A stretch of 64,000 bases of DNA from Liolophura sinensis (GCF_032854445.1 NC_088305.1:4195152-4259151); one strand, 5' to 3'. Positions 37,516 through 50,984 are shown, counted from the stretch's first letter. Notes: generated by a model from the letters alone, not told the origin. Numbers and translations: made by a program.

Positions 37516-39719
37516 GTTTTCGGAAATGGTTATCTCCCCTACCCTGAAATATGCTAAGGAGAAAGCTGCTTGATGGATTCATGAATGTTAACGTATGCAC
37601 AGAGCAGTATAGCGATAAGTGATTGGGTTATTGGCAAGCGATTTTCTGAGCAAGCGATTTTCTGATGAATACGCTTTATGTCCTGAATTAACTTACTGAC
37701 TAGAAAATCTGATGCATAATCAGTATTGGTTTGCAATTTATAGTGGTAAGAAATGACCGATAGATTAAATCGGCAAAGATGTTTGCAGAAGTCAGAAAGT
37801 GAACTCCTCTAAATGGTGTATAAGCACAAATTCACGAAGAACATGCATAACCTTACAAGACTGTTTGGAAGTTTGTTTGTTCAAACCAGAACCTGATTGT
37901 CGATTTTCTTATTTGATAGTCTAAGAAACCAAATGATGACAGATAAAACAACAGGGATAAGTTCCAAAAACGTTGTATCATATAATATGCCCAATTATGT
38001 GTTTTCTTCTTCATTGCCAAGCTGTATATATACCACGTGACATTATTGCCACTTTGCAGTTTGTCACTACGCCTCGTGATGGGTGCAGTCTCTTAAGAAA
38101 GCTTGTGGAGAAGTCATTATGCACAAAGTGCTTTTGTCGTTTTGTTCATCACTAGCATTGGAGCCCATTCTCCTTGAAAACATGCCACACAACCCAGATC
38201 ACCCTGGCGTCCACTGTCTACAGAGTTTCAGTTCTGAGCTTGACCACTGAATTCCTTCAGGGAAGCACCAAACTGACTGAGAAATCGTAACCACGTTCTC
38301 AATTCAAATCAGCTTATTTGTACCATCAAACTGCCCGAGAAATCGTAACCACGCTTTCAAATCGGGGGGCATTAATTGTTCATGTGAATATAATAGTGGG
38401 GCTTATTTACCTTACACGTAGCCCCGTTACAACGCCTCAGAAAGACACCCACTGGTATAACAGCTCTACAATAGAAACTCACTTTTCCGACTTATGTTTT
38501 TAACTTCAATAGCGTTACCTTTTCCGCCTCAAACTTTACTATTGTGCTATGGAGGTATTCAGATTTATTCGCGGGTATCCAAGTAACCATGGCTATACTG
38601 TCTAGCTCAAAACCAAGAAATCTCAGGGCCGTAGACGGTCCTACAAATTTATCTGAGGCCATTCAAACGCCTATTTTAGCACATACATCATCACAAGTCC
38701 TCATAGGACTTGCACAAATGTGCATAAAATCATCAGTGTAGTTTTTTTATAGTGTGGATTGGTGAGTGGCAGACAGTTAACCGTTTATGGCAAATGGATA
38801 TCGTCTCAAGTACATGTAAGTGTCATGGTAGAGCACCGTAGGTATTTATCTATGTAATAAAAACCTTAGTATTTGATGCCTAAGAGTTCAAAATCACCAG
38901 GATATACTGGTAACAACCTGAACGCAAACTTAATATCCAGCTTGCCAATAAGACCTCCTGGGTAAAGATCAGCTATCGTGAATTAAAGTTTTAAATGAGG
39001 TGTAATTCATAGCACACCTACACGTTAGTTAGATTCATTAGTGTGATTATTGGCGCTATTACCATCTGGGTGACAAGGACGATTAATAAGTCACCACCCT
39101 CTGTATGCATTTGGAACAATACCTATACGGGAAATCATCAAACTGTCGATGGAGAGGTGGGGAAATGGACCAAGAAATGCAAAAAACGTAACTAAATCCT
39201 TGAATTCGACTGCATGCCCTGATGTAGAGATAAGATTTCTGCATACTGTGTGTTGCTGACAACAGGTATCATAGAGATGATAACCGTATGAAAGTAATTT
39301 GGCTGCCCCATTGGCTCGATGCCCTTTTAAGTTTCTGACTAAAACTTCTGGGCTTTTGCCAAGGCCCTCTGTCTAGTTCTCTATCTGTTAGGCGCGGGTG
39401 GTATGAATGTCTTGGCTCACCACAGCATGGCCTAAGCTATGCAAAGATGTATGGAAAAGTTACTGGGTGGCAGTTTAACGCAGTGGACACGGACATGGTA
39501 TAGTCAAAGTTTCTGCCTTTAAAATTAAGTGCATAACATCTCGCCGAAGCTTGACAAGACACACTGAGCCACAAAATTCGTCCTTATTACTTTCCGCCAC
39601 AACGATATGCATCAACATTACTGAATTCCAAAAATGCAAAGATCCTCATGCACAGCTCGGTTTATTGCAAGGTCAAGAAGCAGTAACACCAAAGTGATCA
39701 CTTTAGCTCGTAACAAATG
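37516..39719. other. no gene seen
   Basis: Several 60-66 codon ORFs without domain, splice or promoter evidence. Confidence 0.3.
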
Positions 39720-39800
39720 TAATAATACTTTCAGTATAGAGAGTAAACCCAGATCGACAACTGTGATAGTTTGCAAATCGTCACAGGGACTTCTATACTC
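39720..39800 (-). repeat. dispersed repeat R fragment
   Basis: 'agtatagagagtaaacccag', 'atcgacaactgtgatagttt' and 'gcaaatcgtcac' match the reverse complement of the R end. Confidence 0.55.
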
Positions 39801-40477
39801 TTTACACCACAATCTTCACATGGATTTACCGACATGTTACACCAACGAAATCCTGTCAATTTAACAAATTCAAACCGGCCAACGCTACATTGATACCGTC
39901 AGTTACGCCAGATACAGGGGTTACCATTCATGAGATCTGTCGTTCTTCACTGAGTGGCTTGATTTTCCCATACATAAAAGTTTTGCGAAATTTAGGGAAA
40001 CATAACAAAATCAGAACAAAAATAAATGAAACATCGCACAACCTAATGAAAACCTATCACTCATAGCATCAGTACCTCTGAGTTTATGTCATAACATCTA
40101 GCGTACCTATGCTTGACATTTGCAGTTGAATGTAATAAGTGTAATAGTTTTATGACTATAAGCAGAAGTTACCAAAGGGTAATCATTGGCTTAGCCTTTT
40201 TCCTTCACTGGAGGTTATATTTCTATGAAAAGCTTTACATAACTCATTACAGACTTTGACCACCATTTCATAACATCTGACTTCAAGGCTTGGCGCTAGA
40301 GAAGGCTGAGGCCGCTCTTTGCATATACCCGTTAAAAACTCCAAGTTCGTCCCACTCTTGGTGTGGGTATTAATCGGATTTCAGAAAAGACACCAGCGAA
40401 GACCGTCTAGTCGGAGACAAGATGTTACGTGTGCTGATTGCAGGTTTTCCACCCTTTTTATTTACCTGGAACAAGTG

Positions 40478-40828
40478 GCACGTTCTTGTTTGACAGTTCA
40501 TATCAGCATTTTTATCGGAAATAACTTTTTATTTACGTGCTACAAGTGGCACGTTCTTTCTGTTTTGACAGTTCATATCAGCATTTTTATCGGAAATAAC
40601 TTTTTATTTACGTGCTACAAGTGGCACGTTCTTTCTGTTTTGACAGTTCATATCAGCATTTTTATCGGAAATAACTTTTTATTTACCTGCTACAAGTAGC
40701 ACGTTCTTTCTGTTTTGACAGTTCATATCAGCATTTTTATCGGAAATAACTTTTTATTTACCTGCTACAAGTGGCACGTTCTTTCTGTTTTGACAGTTCA
40801 TATCAACATTTTTATCGGAAATAACTTT
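40478..40828. repeat. 75-bp tandem repeat, about 4.6 units
   Basis: Unit 'tacaagtggcacgttctttc' to 'tttttatttacctgc', near identical between copies, with starts such as 40541 and 40616. The plus-strand ORF over it is a repeat artefact. Confidence 0.95.
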
Positions 40829-41209
40829 GAGATATCAACTCACGTACAAAGCAGGATGCCTCATTTGACCTCTTCCCAAAACAAGTGACAACTTATTTCT
40901 TCCGAAATGGGTATGTTGGAATAACTACCAAATATAACATGATACTTGGCTTGACCCTGATAAGGTAAGGTTCTCCTGAACAGAAATTCACACTGTTGTT
41001 TGCGTGAGAAAGCTACTGTCCTCAAATACATGAAATGGATAATAATTTCTACATTATGTGTAGAAAACGATGGGAAGTTAATATATGTCCACATTCATAT
41101 TCACCTCGATTTAAACTAAACTGCCGAATCTCCAGTACATCTTACCTGGAATAGGGTTGAAACCGAGATGGAAAGGATTTCATATCACCATTACTTTACG
41201 CCAAAAGTT

Positions 41210-41690
41210 TCAATTTTGACATTGTAAATTATCTTTCTCGGATAGCAGTATTCTTATATTGCATTGTATCATGTCTTAAATCATGTGTGTTGCCTGAAGG
41301 TTTCAGCCAGAGTCACAATTTATTAATACAAAAAAATACACTTTTATGAAGCGCCTTCACTCTTACTTTCTTAAATTTTATTGATTTAAAATTACTTTAA
41401 TTTTTTTTCTTAAATTTTATTGATTTAATCTACGTCACTACTAAAAATAGACTGGCAAATAGAATCCTTCACAGTAAGATCCTTAAATTTTGCAGTGAGT
41501 ACAATTCCTTTGTAATTAAATATTTACAGATTGTCCAGGATATCTGGCTCTCTGCTTCATAATTGTGCCTCATTGCCATTAGTCCGGGTTAATCCGTCGT
41601 GTGAAATTGTATCCCCATTTTGAATATATGTTCAGGTACACGCAAAGCGAAACTGAGATACATATTTAAAATAACGAAAACTGTGAACTA
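41210..41690 (+). repeat. R-associated segment, copy 1
   Basis: 'ttgacattgtaaattatctt', 'gccttcactcttactttctt', 'gtgagtacaattcctttgta' and 'gaaactgagatac' recur in the same order at 43070-43440, just before a clear R copy. R may therefore extend about 400 bp further 5'. Confidence 0.55.
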
Positions 41691-42959
41691 GCATAATTCT
41701 CGATTTGTCTGCTCATTAAATTATTTCCCTGAATATTGTCGACTTATTTGAACAACAATCCGCCTTAATTGTTTTACTTTATATACTTTTATGTTATCTG
41801 TTTCGACGTGTAGATTAAAGAAATTATAAAGTGGAAATGGCAGCCTTGTGTCCTGGACATAGCCATTATGATCTTTGTAGAGCGATCTGTGTCAGAGTTG
41901 TATTTATTTCCACGTGACTCGGAGTTGAGGCACTATCAGCCATCTATATTACATCGTCCTGAAGCCTGTACAAGGAGTTCCATCCAAAACGTGACTGAGA
42001 CAACTACATTTTGAATCCAAGACAAAGCGCCAGCGCACAGAGAACCCGCACACAAAAGCCTTGTCGTCTTCATTAACCAACAAAACATACCTGACACTCT
42101 ACCTAACAAACATAATGATAAATATTTGTTGGCGGGAATTCATATAGTCTGACATCGAAAAAATTGTCTGCTAAACGCATCTCAGCACTTGGTTTCACCA
42201 GCTTTCCTCTCAAAACATATATGGCAAAAACTGACTTTCTCTGATGTCAAAGCAATACTATTTTTCTCAACCAAATAAAAGTTTGCTCTCCGAGGCATCT
42301 ACTGCTATACTCAGTTTGATGAATTTCAGCATGTCATATGATTCATATCACCTGCCTTTGATTCACAATATCACCTCACGTCTGCCGTAACGTATGAATT
42401 TTGAACTCGTTTACAGGCATTGTATGCAAGTTGATATGCTCACTAAATTAGATGTATCTGGGAATATAGGCTATTTAGAAATTTAAACCAAATCATATCA
42501 TAGTTCACACAAAAACTACTATTTTTGGATACTCTTGAAAAAAGAACAAAAAAAAACCCCCAAAAACAAAAAAAGTTCGGTTTTATAGCTTTCTGCGTGT
42601 GTCATTGTTTTCTAAGTAGAGCATGGGTGTATATGATCTAATACAAATTATTCGGAATAATAAATTTGCCGAAAAATAATTAAAGTGAAAGGTTAGACGA
42701 AAAAATACGTCTAAACAACCGACATTGTCCTTAGATTAACGTCTCTTGTACGCTGGGAGATTTTCATGAAAAGACAGAGATTTCAATTTTGATGTCGTCG
42801 ATTACTTACTTGGACAGCAATATATTATCATATAGGCTGTGAAAGATATTTACCCACCTTCGCTTGATTTAAAGGAAACCACAGACACCTTTGCTGGATT
42901 TGAAAGGAAACCACAGGCTCTCCAGGTGTTACATCTTATCTGGGCATATATTTGAACAA
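41691..42959. other. no gene seen
   Basis: No exon that I can support. Confidence 0.3.
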
Positions 42960-43640
42960 ACTAAAACAGTGCCCGGAAATTCCTTATCGGTTGACGGCTA
43001 ATATACGAATGTCTATTTCAACGCCCACATTACTCTCTCGCAGGCTTTAAGACAAGAGGAATAGTTTAAATTTTGTCGTTGTAAATTATCCTTAATTCTG
43101 CATATGGCGTATACATATCTCGCCTTGTTGCATTTGATACATCCTGCGTGTTGTGTGACAATTTCAATCAACGTCACAAGTTATTATTGCAAGAGCTAGT
43201 GTGTCAAGGTTATTCTATCAAACACCTTCACTCCAAGTTTCTTAAGTTTTACAACGAGTATAATTCTGTTGTAAGTAAATAAGAACAGGGCGTCCAGAAT
43301 CCCTGGCCGCCTGCGTCAGGATTATGTCTAATTTCGCTTAGCGCGGGGTGGGGGGATGTATATTCATCGTGTTGGATTACATCGTCAGGTTGGATACATA
43401 AATAACTGCAATCAAAGCGCATGCAACTGAGATACAGATTTTGTTGTCGATAGCTGATATTCTAATATGGCACACGACTTAAACACTGATTTCATCTAGC
43501 CTCCCAGAACATACCTTGCGTTGTGTTATACGCTGTTTGGGAAATTGGCCTTGCGGCTATTGGCCGGGAACGACCTTATTGGTTGACGGCTGGTATGCAA
43601 ATGTCTGTTTCATATAAAAATGACCTCTTACACAGGTCAA
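42960..43640 (+). repeat. dispersed repeat R with 5' extension
   Basis: A short R piece at 42960-43060 ('ttatcggttgacggctaata', 'cgaatgtctatttcaacgcc') is followed by the 5'-extended copy: 'tcgttgtaaattatccttaa', 'caactgagatacagattttg', 'ttgtcgatagctgatattct', 'aacactgatttcat', 'gacggctggtatgcaaatgt'. Confidence 0.6.
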
Positions 43641-45369
43641 TTGATAACTATACCTATTCCATAGTAGTAAAATTCCTCTCTATAAAGCTGATCACGAACG
43701 TCATCAATTCAGAGAGTATACAAAACCTGTGTATAAATCCATTTTGTGGGTAATGTATTTTTTTGTAAAATCGACATCAATCTCAAATTCATTTTTATAA
43801 AATGAAAGACAGGTTTGCAAGTGCAACATCCATATTCAATAAAATGTTTCACGCTTATGCTAGATATTGTATGTATATATTTAGTGAAATATTTCAATCA
43901 TATTTATATATATGTGAAAACATCAATCACATATGTTATATATAGTATACATTGCATTTTACTTTAAAGAATCCAGAAACCAGAATTTTAACAAATTGAA
44001 TAAAAATATCATTTACATAACTTCTTTCTGACGTGTCAAGTAGTTATATAAGGGTTCCGTGCATTTAGTGATCTATATATTTCATCACTTAAACTATGTA
44101 TTTTTATTTTTTTAAACTGTGTATTCTTACGTAAAATATATGAGGTTCCTGTTGGATAGCAATCAAAAATATTCTAATTTCTCTAAATAAAACATATGTA
44201 ATAAAATCCGTGTTTGAATTACTTTTTTATGGTTCTAGATTCATTTCAGGGTACAAAAAGTGGCACAGTTTCAAAGGAATGTCGGCACGCGGTTTTCCCC
44301 TCTTGTTCCCTTAAATGGTTCTTTTTTTAAATGCACACATGTAGGTACATGTTTTTCTTTAGAGTAAAAAGTTTTAAAAGAAATTTAAAAATTTTACCGA
44401 AAAAAAGTTGCACCTAAGAACGGATGTAAATTAAAATATTCAACTTCAGTTATATTAAATGGACGAATTAATTTTGATAATAATATCAGTGCTACAGTAT
44501 GTAAAGTTGTACAGCGTATATAAAATGCGGGCTTTTTTTTTTCGAGCGGCAAAATTATTTTAGTGAATGCCCTGAGGGGGTTAGATGCATTCCCCGTGAA
44601 AATACGCGTCAATATGTCTGACCTAATTGAACTATTTTTTTATCTTTCGGTTAGCTAGAGGTTGCACTTCGAATCCAGCTCTCGATGTTTCGGGTGTGAC
44701 AAAGTTAAGTCAGTTTGTCAGGTAGCTGTATTGCCAACACCCATCATTCAATCACTCGATTTACCATCTGCCTCTCGCACACGGTGCCTTGTGGTTTTAT
44801 TCTTAGGCGGCATAATTTCGTTAAGCTTTACAACGTGTCTGGTGCAATCTACATGGTGAGTCATCGTAAAAATTTGCTTTCTTTCGGCTTATAATAGCTT
44901 CAACGTATTGCACTAGTTGACAGATTTCACATCACAGTTCATGACGGTCATGGTGATTTGCTTGTAAACATATAATGCTATAAAAGGTCCGACACCATGG
45001 AGGCAAGACACCTTTTAACTAGAAAGACACTTTGTTAGGATGAATAAAAACGGTCATCCTAGCACAAGCCTGAACACCTTTATAAACCCAAGAAGTTAGT
45101 TTGCGATGGGTACAGAATCCACACAGTGATTCGGTCAGTGAAGCGGTCGTATGTTCGAATCACAGTGTCGCTGTTTTGAATTGGTTGAAGGCAGAAGGCT
45201 ATAAAGTTAAATCGGGGTTATACTCTGCTTAACCCATACATCTGACCTTCAATTGCAACTTTTCAAAATTTCTTCCGCACGATTTAAAACTCTAGTGAAA
45301 TAATAATAGGGTAAATAAGAATAACTTTTTTGAGCTGAGAGAAAGTAGTATCAAAATCGGATTTATTTG
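43641..45369. other. no gene seen
   Basis: Very AT-rich at 43740-44600. A B-box-like 'cacttcgaatccagctctcg' near 44665 is a SINE scrap. Confidence 0.3.
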
Positions 45370-45490
45370 CTTATTTATCTGGTTGGTGTATTACGTCGTA
45401 CTGTATAATATTTCACTTATATGACAGCCACCAGCGTTATAGTAGAAGAAAACTTAGCAGTCCTGCGAAAACCCAAGACCATGTGTCAGA
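45370..45490 (-). mobile_element. SINE family 1, 3' part, divergent
   Basis: 'ttatttgcttatttatctgg', 'gtattacgtcgtactgtata' and 'atatttcacttatatgacag' match in order. Confidence 0.65.
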
Positions 45491-45957
45491 TAAGAAAAAT
45501 GAAATTAACTGTTTTTATATACATTAGTGTAACGAAGCACTTTTGACAGTGTTTGCGTATTACTTTAAGTAGCCTTTAAATTTTTTGATCTAAATTTTCA
45601 TTTATCTGACACCGTTAAAAGAGTTAACGTTTGTTTAATTTTAATTACATAATGCCTTGTCAAATGTTTATCAATCGTCTGTGTCCCCTTTAAACAGATA
45701 CTAGCTTTTTAAGTTTCATTTTTTAAAAATTAAATAGTCATTGTACTCTGTGAGTCGTTTCATTCTTTTTACTTAGATACTAACTTTGAACTTTGAAGTG
45801 AACTCTATCAGTCGTCTGTTATATACTGTTAAATATAGCATTCGTAAAAAGCTCTGGAATATAACTATTGTCCCAAAACCACATTCTCGGAATTTTTTAA
45901 GAAGATTCTTCCCCGTATATTTATATAGTCCGTGTTGCGTCTATAGGAGAAATCTCC

Positions 45958-46300
45958 ATAAAAGCTTATAGAAATTGCTCCGAGAACCCACGAGTCGCGG
46001 GCTCAAAACCGATCTTAGTATTTGTAGATCCTTTCGTTCTCACTGCTTGTTGGGCCTTGGTGACAATAAGCGATCGACACCGCTCGGTAGGCCGATTCGG
46101 CAGTCTTTAACGATCGTTAAGCACTACTTACAGTTTGCATAACTGTATGTCACAAATAAAAAAGTTTGTCAGTAGCTTGCCCAAGAACGGTGGTTTACTC
46201 CGGACACAGTGATTTCCTCTTTCACAAAACTGAGTGCCATCTTATAAGGAACAAGTTTTTTTTCTGTATTGCGTTAACATCAATCAAAAAGTAAATAAAT
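45958..46300 (+). mobile_element. SINE-like element, third tRNA-headed family
   Basis: It shares 'gtcagtagcttgcccaagaa', 'cggacacagtgatttcctct' and 'ccatcttataagg' with 21733-22060, and ends in (AAAT)n. Confidence 0.55.
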
Positions 46301-46425
46301 AAAATCCACTGGTTCAATGTAATTTTCCTATACATCAAGAGTTTTACACGCTCGGATTGGTCCTAATAATGGCAGGACATCAGTGATATTTTTATCGAAT
46401 TTCGCCAAATATGCTCTTGCTATCA

Positions 46426-46998
46426 TCATGGAAGTAGGCAAAGATTTCTCTCGTACACCTTTTCTGCCTCATTACACGTATTTGCTTTGTATGGCTCTTC
46501 CTTACATTTGGTTTTGTGCGTTCTTTTTTCCGGGTGAGTGAACTGGTATGTAACTGTGCAATAAAACACGTATAGTACCAAACCGCAGGGGATAATGGAC
46601 GATATATTTTTGATTATCGACAAGGGTGTATACCCAATACAGCATTTTTGGCATCTACGAGTGGAACAGACCGTTTCATTCCAATCGCCAACCATAACAA
46701 TCAGCGGCTTATTTTTTAGAAAGGGGTCAACCCAAAACACCAGTTGAACTAAAAATTATGGAAAGTAAACAATCAGGACGAAATCATGTAAATAACCTGT
46801 AAACACTATTCAGTCATGACGAAATGATGCACGGAATATTCCGAGCCGGTGAATTTCGTCAGTATCAAAATCGATGCTGGGATAGAACCTGTCTTGCGTG
46901 GGTACGTATACCTCTCTTATAACCCAATAGCAACGGGTGAAGCTGAATTGAACAAAGCTATGAAACAGAGCGCCAGAGATTCTGGGCTTTTTCACCAT
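46426..46998 (-). CDS. unassigned possible two-exon coding region
   Basis: ORF 46998-46810 starts MVKKPRISGALFHSFVQFSF and continues WVIREVYVPTQDRFYPSIDF. ORF 46740-46426, preceded by acceptor-like ctttccataatttttag, reads FWVDPFLKNKPLIVMVGDWN, then CSTRRCQKCCIGYTPLSIIK and a hydrophobic segment (SSIIPCGLVLYVFYCTVTYQ). The second piece looks like a membrane protein with an extracellular Cys cluster. No strong donor joins the two and I do not recognise a family. Confidence 0.25.
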
Positions 46999-47224
46999 AC
47001 TTAATCAAAAGAGAGAGTCATTATCAATTTTAAGAACCGTAAATTGAAGGAGTTTTATGGAATATCCTTCCACAATAAATTTTTTTTATAGAAAACCATG
47101 TAAATTAAAGGACTGGCGTTATCGTGCGCGGCGTTGATTGAAATCGTCACAGATCAGAACGAATATAAGGCAGGCAATATGGCTTTTGGTGAAGAACAAA
47201 CTTCTTAAACTCTTGTGAGTGGCA

Positions 47225-47770
47225 TTCAGAATGTGGAGCGATAACAACAATAAACCTGTACAAAATGATTAAATAATTACAGGATAGAGAGTGAAATCAG
47301 AGCAGCAACGACAGTGTGATAGACATACAGCATAGAGAGTAAAACCAGAGCAGTGACGACAGTGTGATAGACGTAGGGCATAGAGAGTGAAATCAGAGCA
47401 GCGACGACAGTGTGATAGTCATACAGCATAGAGAGTAAAACCAGAGCAGTGACGACAGTGTGATAGACGTAGGGCATAGAGAGTAAAATCAGAACAGCGA
47501 CGACAGTGTGATAGACATACAGCTTAGAGAGTAAAACCAGAGCAGCAACCACATTGTGATAACTAACAAATGGTGATTTGTAACTCGTGAAATGCGATTT
47601 ACCTCAACTGTTAATGAAAATGCATAAATACTAGCAATTTGCACGCCTCTTAGCACCATGGCTTAAGCAGAACTAGGTAAAAAAAAATGCAGTGATGTTA
47701 GACGTCGCTTATACTTACTCAAAATGCGGTGTTGTCATCACATTTAACATACAATCACAGTAAAACAAAT
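47225..47770 (-). repeat. dispersed repeat R with a 48-bp tandem expansion
   Basis: 47277-47545 is a tandem array in which 'cgacagtgtgatag' recurs every 48 bp (47309, 47357, 47405 and on). Each unit equals the terminal block of R. The rest of R follows in minus orientation ('tagcaccatggcttaagcag', 'ggtgttgtcatcacattt'). Confidence 0.85.
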
Positions 47771-48007
47771 GTAAATACAAAGTGGTATTTTATGGCCTGG
47801 CACTGTTTTCCGTGCCGGTATTACCTCCTGCCGCGTCTCCTTTGCTTTACAAAGGCGTGTTGGTACTGACACCAAAATGTAGCAAACTGTCTGTAACACT
47901 GACATGTTATGTTTATGAAGTCGGTTTGACTATGTCCGCACCACATCCCTATCTACGTAAAATTAAATGCAGCCCAAAGGGTTTGGTTCTTGATCCATCG
48001 TCACAAA

Positions 48008-48327
48008 GAGTGAGTGAGTGCTTGGGGTTTAATGTCGTGCTCAACAATTTTTCAGTCATATGACGACGAAGGAATCATTAGGGTGCATGTACGTGTAATG
48101 TGCCTCCTTGTTGCAGGACGGATTTCCACCGCTCTTTTATTTAGTGCTGCTTCACTGAGACGACCGAAGGCAAGTAAGCAGCCCCGCCAGAACCATTATA
48201 CTGATACGGGTCAACCAGTCGTTGCACTATCCCCTTCATGCTGAACGCCAAGCGAGTCTTAGGTGTGACTCGATCATGGATTGACCCTGGATCTACCGGT
48301 CCCGAACTGTGCTATCCGGGCCGGTTG
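48008..48327 (-). mobile_element. SINE family 2, full length
   Basis: The minus copy runs from 'gagtgagtgcttggggttta' (tail) through 'cagtcatatgacgacgaagg' and 'tgttgcaggacggatttcca' to the head 'cgaactgtgctatccgggcc'. The head abuts a (TA)n(TG)n microsatellite. Confidence 0.85.
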
Positions 48328-48333
48328 ACAAAG

Positions 48334-48334
48334 A

Positions 48335-48412
<78 letters not shown>
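48334..48412. repeat. (TA)n(TG)n microsatellite
   Basis: About 57 bp of TA followed by about 21 bp of TG, directly after the SINE head. Confidence 0.95.
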
Positions 48413-48586
48413 TAAAATACACGTAAATAGAATAAGTGCAGTCACCCCGAGGCTGGAGTTGTATAAACCAAGACATTATTACATCGTCTGTTCTTGCACT
48501 TTGAGTGTGTAAACTAGGCGAGAAGTGCACTAAATTCGCTTGGTTATATAACCTGAAGGAAATAAAAAAATAAGTCGTACTTAACT

Positions 48587-48897
48587 GTTTTTCAGTCATA
48601 TGACGATAAAGGAGACCTTCGAGTGCATGTAATGTGCCTTCTTGTTGCAGGACGGATTTCCGCCGGTCTTTTTATTTAATGCTGCTTCACTGAGATGACT
48701 TACCGAAGACAAGTAAGCCGCCAGCCCGAGCAATTTTACTGATACGGGTCAACTAGTCGTTGCACCGTTAATGATAAACGCCAAACCTGGAAGTTTTCAG
48801 GTCTTAGGTGTGACCCGACACAGGATTGACCCAGGATCTACCGCCTTAGAAATGGACGCTCTACAAACTGAGCTATCGCGGATAGTCCTCACTGCTT
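48587..48897 (-). mobile_element. SINE family 2, second copy
   Basis: 'tttttcagtcatatgacgat', 'gcaggacggatttccgccgg', 'gatacgggtcaactagtcgt' and a head with 'ctctacaaactgagctatcg' follow the family 2 order. The head is closer to a tRNA than in other copies. Confidence 0.85.
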
Positions 48898-48974
48898 TAA
48901 GAGCAACGCGTTCTGTTATGACAGACTGTAATGATCCGTCATCTCTGTCAGGCAACGTAATATGCTCAACTCCA

Positions 48975-49072
48975 CCTGGAAATCAACTATAATTGAGGCC
49001 AAAGCCGGAATTGAACTCATATCCATTGTGTCCTAAGGCTATTAGCCAATCAGTCACGACTCGCGACTAGCT
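48975..49072 (-). mobile_element. tRNA-like SINE head fragment
   Basis: The reverse complement holds A-box-like 'tgattggctaatagccttag' and B-box-like 'gagttcaattccgg', without a recognised body. Confidence 0.4.
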
Positions 49073-50297
49073 TTTTAAAGGATCGCTTTCTTATATAACC
49101 GTTGTAGTTTTTAATTATCTTTTCACTGCAATATAAGATCAGGTGTTTACATTTTTTATCTAATTATAAAAAACAGATGTTTACCCACACGCGTATATTT
49201 CCCCGTTAAACACGTGATAAACATATTTTTGCCTTGTGCTTAATGTTTAATTGTAACATACTAAAAGATGTTTATCCAACATTAGACCGCTTTATAATGT
49301 TGATCATATACAGCGGAAATTTTAAATCACTCCATTTAAGCAGTAAATCCGTTCAATTCACTGAACATGCATTACATTTATAAAATGCATGTAACTGTAT
49401 ATTAAATACTGCATGTATTTGTAAAATAAATCCATGTATTTATCAAACAAACTCGTGTGTTTAAAAGCTAAACACATAATAAGCATGATAAACGCTAGCA
49501 GTTATAACAGTGTAAACGCTATCAAAAGTGCCTTATCAAAAGTGGTGACATTTCAAATGCACCTTACGAGATTATGCAACACAGACAGAAAAAGACTGCA
49601 GTGATTTTTTAGACGTCGTCAGTCATTAAACTTGATCACATGTTGTTTTTGTGCAGTATAAGAAATGACAAACGTTCGTTCATCCGTATCGGATGTAGGC
49701 CCCCCTATGTAGCATTCACCCCGTACTCATAAAACTGAAGCATCCTGTTGTAAAGTTTAACGAAGCAGTTCGTAATTAAGCTTTCATCTGTTATGTGAAA
49801 AGCTTACATGACGTGTGCAGAAGATAAAGTTTTAAATATAAAAACGTGAGTCAATATGATTAAGCTGTTCAAAAAATGATCAAAGCGGCTTGCATGCCAC
49901 GTAGTTTAAAACACTTTGAGTGCGTTTTTAAATGTGATCAGAAGCTGAGAAAATAGGCCTGACGACCACTTTATATATAGTGTTATAACAACTTTATATA
50001 TAGTGTTATAATAAACAGTTTGCGTCATTAATTTCACTAAACAATTTTTTTCACCCGCGTTGCTATTCACGCCAACAAAAACTCACACGCACACACACAA
50101 AGGACGGATTCGTCAAGCGCACGAAAATATCCCATGTATGCTTGCCCTGGGGTTCTCATGCAGAGTGATTTCAATATCGACCCTTCACACGAAGTTGTCG
50201 TTAACTCGTATGCGTGTGTGTGTGTACATTGTCGCTTGATATTGTGCCAGATTAAAAAAACATGAAGCCCCTGATAATGCATGAATTGCTACACACA
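49073..50297. other. no gene seen
   Basis: AT-rich, no supportable exon. Confidence 0.3.
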
Positions 50298-50312
50298 GAT
50301 ATATATATATAC

Positions 50313-50344
<32 letters not shown>

Positions 50345-50345
50345 T
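50298..50345. repeat. TA microsatellite
   Basis: Interrupted (AT)n over about 45 bp. Confidence 0.9.
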
Positions 50346-50424
50346 CAACTCTGACACTTTCCCTGTTCCTGAAGCCTGGGTGCATGGAACAATACCCTCG
50401 TGTGGACGGTTTGGATTAATTACA

Positions 50425-50600
50425 ATTTAGTAGACGTCACTGGTCTAGAAATACGCAAAATGCTTTGTTGGCATCACATTTAAGACACTCTTTTCATATT
50501 GCCCGAGACAATCTGTGTAAACTGGAACGTAGTGCTTAGAACGTAAATACCTTACATTTTGACGCTTTCACAGTTTGTGATGGTTCTCTGTGACGTCACC
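50425..50600 (-). repeat. dispersed repeat R fragment
   Basis: 'tagacgtcactggtctagaa' and 'ttggcatcacatttaagac' match the middle R blocks in minus orientation. Confidence 0.45.
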
Positions 50601-50684
50601 CAAGGCAAAGAAGTCTTCGTCTCGAAAACAAACTTGTGTAGTTTAATTTGATGGATTATAAAACGTATCTTAAATGCACTTACT

Positions 50685-50880
50685 CGCTGTGAGTTCAAGC
50701 CCAGGTCATGCTGGCTTCCTCTCCGGCCGTACGTGGAAAGGTCCGCAAAAGACCTGCAGATGGTCGTTGGATTTCCCCCGGACTCAGCTTGGTTTCCATC
50801 GCATCATAATGCTGACCGCCGTCGTATAAGTGAAACATTCTTGGGTACGGCGTAAAACACCTATCAAATCAAATTAAACT
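50685..50880 (+). mobile_element. SINE family 1 lacking the head
   Basis: It starts at the B box 'cgctgtgagttcaagcccag' and runs through 'tggcttcctctccggccgta' to 'ttgggtacggcgtaaaacac' and 'ctatcaaatcaaat'. Confidence 0.85.
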
Positions 50881-50984
50881 GTAGTTACATGTCACTGACA
50901 TAAAGCGATTGTGGAAGTGGGTATGAGTGGTTGTACAGAGGTGAATACAGACGACAAGCTAAATATAATACAAGACAACATGGA

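Noticed and set aside
40319-40699. 126-codon plus-strand ORF
   Set aside because: Its second half is the 75-bp tandem repeat; 75 is a multiple of 3, so the frame stays open trivially.
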